This document shows positions 23,459 to 26,302 of a stretch of 26,302 nucleotides of DNA, piece by piece. How positions within the stretch are numbered: the stretch's first letter is position 1; every line of letters begins with the position of its first letter. Source of the stretch: Verrucomicrobiia bacterium (GTDB lineage Bacteria; Verrucomicrobiota; Verrucomicrobiia; Opitutales; Opitutaceae); NCBI GenBank assembly GCA_030424825.1, contig JAUHWE010000002.1:1-26302 (forward strand), read 5' to 3'. Below the pieces are notes generated by a model. The model made no database searches, was not told where the DNA came from, and was given only the letters and a program-made list of their open reading frames with translations. Made by a program: the position numbers and the translations under genes.

Positions 23459-24400
23459 CTATTCGGCCAAGGAAAGCGGTTCAATTCTAAGCCGGTTTCC
23501 AGACTGGTCCACTGCCAATTTTCCGGACGGGTTGTTTCCTAACAGGAATTGGTCCACTAGGGCGTCGCCCACTAATCGGTCAATACATCGTCGCAGGGGA
23601 CGAGCTCCAAAACGGGAATCGAATCCCTCTATTAGGACGAATTCCAATACACTTTCGTCGTAGGCGATTGCCTCGCCAAGCCTCTCGCTCAAACGAGCAA
23701 TTTCCCTATCCAGCAATAACCTGGCGATCTCGACCTGAACATCGTACTCCAGACATTTGAATACAACCTGTTCTGTAATCCGGCCAACCAGTTCCGGCCG
23801 TAGTCGCTCCTTGATGAGGGAAAAGACGACTCGCTCGATCGTCTCATCCGTCGATTTCCGCATCTCCATCGCTTCGGACGCGCCAATGTTTGATGTCATC
23901 ACGACGAAGAAGTTCGAGAGGTTCAGCAAGGTTCCATCACGCAGTGTAAGACGTCCATCCTCGAGCACTTGAAGCATTAGAAGGAGGATGTCCGGATGGG
24001 CTTTTTCGATTTCATCAAGAAGCAACGTTCCTCCTCTAAGCTCTCCATTCCCGTCGCGATTCAAGTCGAACTGTCGGCCCAGCTGCCCCTGCGCGTTCTG
24101 GCTGTCTCCCAGCAACACTTCCAGCTGCTCCTTGTTCTGGTACTCGGACATGTCGAAACGGATCAGACGATTTTCCCCGCTGAAAATGTAGCTCGTAAAG
24201 TGCTTTGCCATTTCCGTTTTCCCGACTCCGGTAGGGCCCGCGAACAGGAACGATCCCAATGGACGGTCTGCGGAACAGAGCCGACACATTCCCCTTCGCA
24301 ACACGGAGCACGCCTTTTCAATCGCGCCATTCTGGCCTTTGATATTCGCCAGCAAATACGGTTTCAGTCCAGCGAGAGCCTGAGTTTTAGATTCCGTCAT
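23459..24400 (-). CDS. Single-domain Clp/HSP100-type AAA+ ATPase of the transfer block
   Basis: A 313-residue protein equal to the second AAA+ module (D2) of ClpA/ClpB alone: Walker A GPTGVGKT (55-62), Walker B LLLDEIEK (126-133), sensor 1 TSNIG (169-173), arginine-finger region RPELVGR (201-207) and sensor 2 FGARPLRR (264-271). It lacks the Clp N-domain, D1 and the coiled-coil middle domain. The segment where Clp D2 rings carry the substrate-gripping aromatic pore loop (GYVG) reads GDSQNAQGQLG, with no aromatic residue. Function is unknown; remodelling of relaxosome or secretion proteins is possible. The upstream ACACTATATA inverted repeat begins three bases before the ATG and probably controls it. 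Confidence 0.85.
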   Translation of the reverse strand: MTESKTQALAGLKPYLLANIKGQNGAIEKACSVLRRGMCRLCSADRPLGSFLFAGPTGVGKTEMAKHFTSYIFSGENRLIRFDMSEYQNKEQLEVLLGDSQNAQGQLGRQFDLNRDGNGELRGGTLLLDEIEKAHPDILLLMLQVLEDGRLTLRDGTLLNLSNFFVVMTSNIGASEAMEMRKSTDETIERVVFSLIKERLRPELVGRITEQVVFKCLEYDVQVEIARLLLDREIARLSERLGEAIAYDESVLEFVLIEGFDSRFGARPLRRCIDRLVGDALVDQFLLGNNPSGKLAVDQSGNRLRIEPLSLAE

Positions 24401-24403
24401 AGG

Positions 24404-24431
24404 ACACTATATAGAATCTTGTATATAGTGT
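24404..24431. promoter_or_regulatory. 10-bp inverted repeat, probable operator between the Clp-like and pilin-like genes
   Basis: ACACTATATA (24404-24413) and TATATAGTGT (24422-24431) form a perfect inverted repeat around eight bases. The ACACTAT half-site is that of the 16092-16109 palindrome, and a third half-site occurs at 24456-24462. The repeat abuts the Clp-like start codon. Confidence 0.5.
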
Positions 24432-24460
24432 TTTGAAACAAATTGTATCATGAACACACT

Positions 24461-24472
24461 ATTGTTATAATT
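24461..24472 (+). promoter_or_regulatory. Extended -10 promoter for the type IV secretion operon
   Basis: ATTGTTATAATT is identical to the promoter string before the XRE gene and contains TGTTATAAT. It directs transcription toward the pilin-like, VirB3-like and VirB4-like genes with a leader of about 110 bases. A weak TTGTAT lies 17 bases upstream of TATAAT. Confidence 0.5.
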
Positions 24473-24589
24473 AACAAAAATTTATTGACCATCGTTAATA
24501 ACCGTCATTTTTGGATACGTTACCCAAGAAAGAATAGCCAATTAACCGGCATGAAAATTGCCTTACAGGAATCCTCAACTCAATGAAAA

Positions 24590-24862
24590 ATGTATCCAAT
24601 TCCCCTTCCTTTCGTACTTGCGCAGGCTGATCTCACGGACCTCAAGGACATGTTCTCCCTCGCTTTGGGAGTCATTTTCTTCTTCGGTTTCGTATATGGA
24701 ATCTTTCTGGTCTGGCGAGGGGCCCGCAAGATCTCGGATGGAGATTCGGAAGGCTACTCCTCGATTTTCGGTGGCATAATAATCTCGGCGGCGGGACTGA
24801 TCATGTCGGCGTTCTTCGTTCTCGCGGGAATAGGCGACGCGGTGATCACCCCAACATTCTGA
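24590..24862 (+). CDS. Small two-helix membrane protein, VirB2/TrbC pilin-like
   Basis: A 90-residue protein with two hydrophobic segments (about 24-42 and 60-84) joined by a short polar, positively charged turn RGARKISDGDSEG. This layout and the position ahead of VirB3- and VirB4-like genes are those of conjugative pilins. A classical cleavable signal peptide is not evident, though the N-terminus PLPFVLAQA could be one. The next in-frame upstream codon but one is a stop, which fixes the ATG. No clear Shine-Dalgarno sequence is seen. Small two-helix proteins are hard to assign, so the call leans on gene order. Confidence 0.65.
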   Translation: MYPIPLPFVLAQADLTDLKDMFSLALGVIFFFGFVYGIFLVWRGARKISDGDSEGYSSIFGGIIISAAGLIMSAFFVLAGIGDAVITPTF

Positions 24863-24911
24863 TACGCTTTACCAGACACGGAATCCACCGGCCAGACAAC
24901 TTCCCCTTTAA

Positions 24912-25253
24912 ATGGAACAGTTGGAGCGTACACGGACCAATGCTGCCACAGACTCGAAAGGACAGGCTTTCGGGCTCTCCGGCAATCTCTTCCTTTATCC
25001 AGTCATAGGTGTCGTTGCGGCATTGTCTGTCGCGACGATTTGCTTTGGGGTTTTTCGGCTAGGCCTGCTCGTATCGGTCATCGCCTCCCTGCCCTTTCTG
25101 ATCCTCCCGATCATCTACGTGACCACTTTGAGGAACAACAAGCCGAAAGGGTACGACCGGGACTGGTTCGACAATCTCTCCTCCCCCGCATTCTCGTTTG
25201 TGAAAGCGAACCAGCCAACCAATCCGCGCCTGAAGGAGGACACCCATGAGTGA
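24912..25253 (+). CDS. VirB3-like inner-membrane component of the type IV secretion system
   Basis: A 113-residue protein with two adjacent membrane helices (about 27-48 and 50-71) followed by a conserved-looking basic/aromatic segment NNKPKGYDRDWFDNLSS. Size, topology and a K-P-x-x-Y-D motif after the helices resemble VirB3 proteins, which anchor VirB4 at the channel. Its stop overlaps the VirB4-like start in an eight-base overlap. An AAGGAGGA sequence near its 3' end serves as the VirB4 ribosome-binding site. The assignment relies on topology and order. Confidence 0.65.
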   Translation: MEQLERTRTNAATDSKGQAFGLSGNLFLYPVIGVVAALSVATICFGVFRLGLLVSVIASLPFLILPIIYVTTLRNNKPKGYDRDWFDNLSSPAFSFVKANQPTNPRLKEDTHE

Positions 25254-26302
25254 TCCCGCCCCCAACGGATGGTTCGCAGACGGCATGCTGATTTTCGGTT
25301 CGCTGGAAACTGGATGCACCGTCTCAAAGGGATTTATAGTCGAGACTCCGGATCTCCGCGGCGGCAGCGTCAGCATTAAGAATGAGTTCAAACGGAAGAT
25401 CCGCCACTTGATCAACTCGTTAGGTCCTAACGAGTCCATGCAGGTGCAGTGGACCTGCAACAACGACTATCGGCAAGCGCTTTCCCGCTACTACCAGGAC
25501 ACGCTCAGCCATTGCGAGGACAGCTACATAAAGGCGATTCGCAACGAGCGGTTCACACGATACTGGTCCAGAATGCTGGAGCGAAAGCTGAGACGGGAAC
25601 ACCTCGTTGTCTTCATCTCCTGCCAGATGGAGAAATACTCTGGCAACCTGAAGACCAAACCGGGCTTGCGCAAATTCTACGAGTCGCAGCTCGACAGCCT
25701 CCGGATACACTATGTCGAGCGCGAGCACCAGATGCGGAGCGTGATGGGATCAGGCACGGCGATAGCCGCCATGGACGACCTGGACCACTACACGTATTTC
25801 AAGAAGTTCCTCAACCCGTCCCTGTCAGGGTCTTTCGACTACGACTACAAGCAGAGTTTCGACGAGCGGTACAGCATCCAGGAAAACTGCCTGCATTGCG
25901 ACATCCGGCCTGCCGAGAATGCGGCCCTGCAGTTCGACGGCTTCTACCACAGCGTTTTCACGATCATGCGCTGGCCGAGCGAGACGTATCCGGGCATCGT
26001 GCACAATCTAACCAGCCTCCCCTCTCTGGACTACCAGATTACCGTCAATGTAAGGCCTCTGGACACAAAGAAAGTCATCCGAAAAGAGGAGAAGGAAGCG
26101 GACCGCCTCAAGAACGAGCATCACCACAAGGGTCGCCAGTCGGACGCCACGGCAATCCAGAAAAAGGAGACCACGATAGACGCGCTCGCCCAAGGCTATA
26201 CGCACCCGTTCAGTGTCACCTACATCATTCGCGCATGGGCCAAGGATATCAATACGCTGCGGGCCAAAACCGCCGAACTGAAACTGGCGGTTAGCCAGAT
26301 GA
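25246..26302 (+). CDS. VirB4/TraC-like conjugation ATPase, N-terminal 352 residues (3' end outside window)
   Basis: The frame opens at an ATG preceded by AAGGAGGA and stays open to the window edge. The product begins MSDPAPNGWFADGMLIFG, then SLETGCTVSKGFIVETPDLRG. This resembles the N-terminal domain of VirB4/TraC-type ATPases, which energise pilus assembly and substrate transfer. The part seen is soluble, with acidic and aromatic stretches and a coiled-coil-like RKEEKEADRLKNEHHHKGRQ region (about residues 280-300). The Walker motifs of the motor domain would lie beyond the edge and cannot be checked, so the call depends on gene order and N-terminal character. A 281-codon frame in another register over the same DNA is spurious. 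Confidence 0.7.
   Translation, partial: MSDPAPNGWFADGMLIFGSLETGCTVSKGFIVETPDLRGGSVSIKNEFKRKIRHLINSLGPNESMQVQWTCNNDYRQALSRYYQDTLSHCEDSYIKAIRNERFTRYWSRMLERKLRREHLVVFISCQMEKYSGNLKTKPGLRKFYESQLDSLRIHYVEREHQMRSVMGSGTAIAAMDDLDHYTYFKKFLNPSLSGSFDYDYKQSFDERYSIQENCLHCDIRPAENAALQFDGFYHSVFTIMRWPSETYPGIVHNLTSLPSLDYQITVNVRPLDTKKVIRKEEKEADRLKNEHHHKGRQSDATAIQKKETTIDALAQGYTHPFSVTYIIRAWAKDINTLRAKTAELKLAVSQM

Noticed and set aside
25449..26294. Plus-strand open frame of 281 codons
   Set aside because: It runs in a different register over the VirB4-like gene, lacks a good start and gives an Arg/Pro/Gln-rich, domain-free product. The frame from 25246 has a strong ribosome-binding site and overlaps the upstream gene.

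Overview
The window holds two blocks of different character. Positions 1-15231 are a heavy-metal (most likely copper/silver, possibly also nickel/cobalt) resistance island, with every gene on the minus strand. Positions of about 16090-26302 are the core of a conjugative element: MobF-type relaxase, coupling ATPase, pilin-like, VirB3-like and VirB4-like proteins, a RadC-like protein and a Clp-type AAA+ ATPase. The cell has a Gram-negative envelope, shown by the RND pump, the TolC-type channel and a lipobox lipoprotein. Several families here (HMA-AraC regulator, DUF3347 proteins, plant-like EGY/M50 protease) are common outside the Proteobacteria. A Verrucomicrobiota/PVC host is my best guess, but the sequence does not prove it. 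Whether the DNA is a plasmid or an integrative element cannot be decided from this window.

Metal island, in transcription order (right to left). An operon for an anti-sigma (CnrY-like), a periplasmic metal sensor (CnrX-like) and an ECF sigma factor (CnrH-like) comes first. It is followed by a DUF3347 lipoprotein, an ICMT/PEMT-type membrane methyltransferase, a DUF2933-like and a DUF5676-like small membrane protein, an EGY-like M50 intramembrane protease and an EamA transporter. Next come a 37-residue leader ORF, an HMA-AraC regulator, a Cu+-type P1B ATPase and an APC permease. The block ends with cusC-cusB-cusA, and cusA runs off the left edge. Many neighbouring genes overlap by ATGA, so translational coupling is widespread.

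The most notable signal is a repeated promoter-like element, [T/C]GAGGGTTT-N13-CGTT. It occurs four times, always on the minus strand with identical spacing: before cusC, before the sigma operon, between the sigma gene and the lipoprotein gene, and before the leader ORF/AraC/copA unit. This is ECF promoter geometry. With a CnrX-like protein that keeps all five CnrX metal ligands at identical spacing, it suggests one ECF circuit that senses periplasmic metal and switches on the whole island.

Between the blocks (15232-16143) is a gene-poor stretch with a structured inverted-repeat element, an 18-bp palindrome and a TGTTATAAT promoter. That promoter lies immediately before an XRE-type regulator whose reading frame looks shifted. 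The same ACACTAT half-sites and the same 12-bp promoter string occur again between the Clp-like gene and the pilin-like gene, suggesting a shared regulator of transfer genes.

Conjugation block. The coupling protein, a 126-residue relaxase partner and the relaxase are on the minus strand. The VirB-type genes are on the plus strand and run off the right edge. The 804-base gap upstream of the relaxase is rich in inverted repeats and is the likely oriT and leader region.
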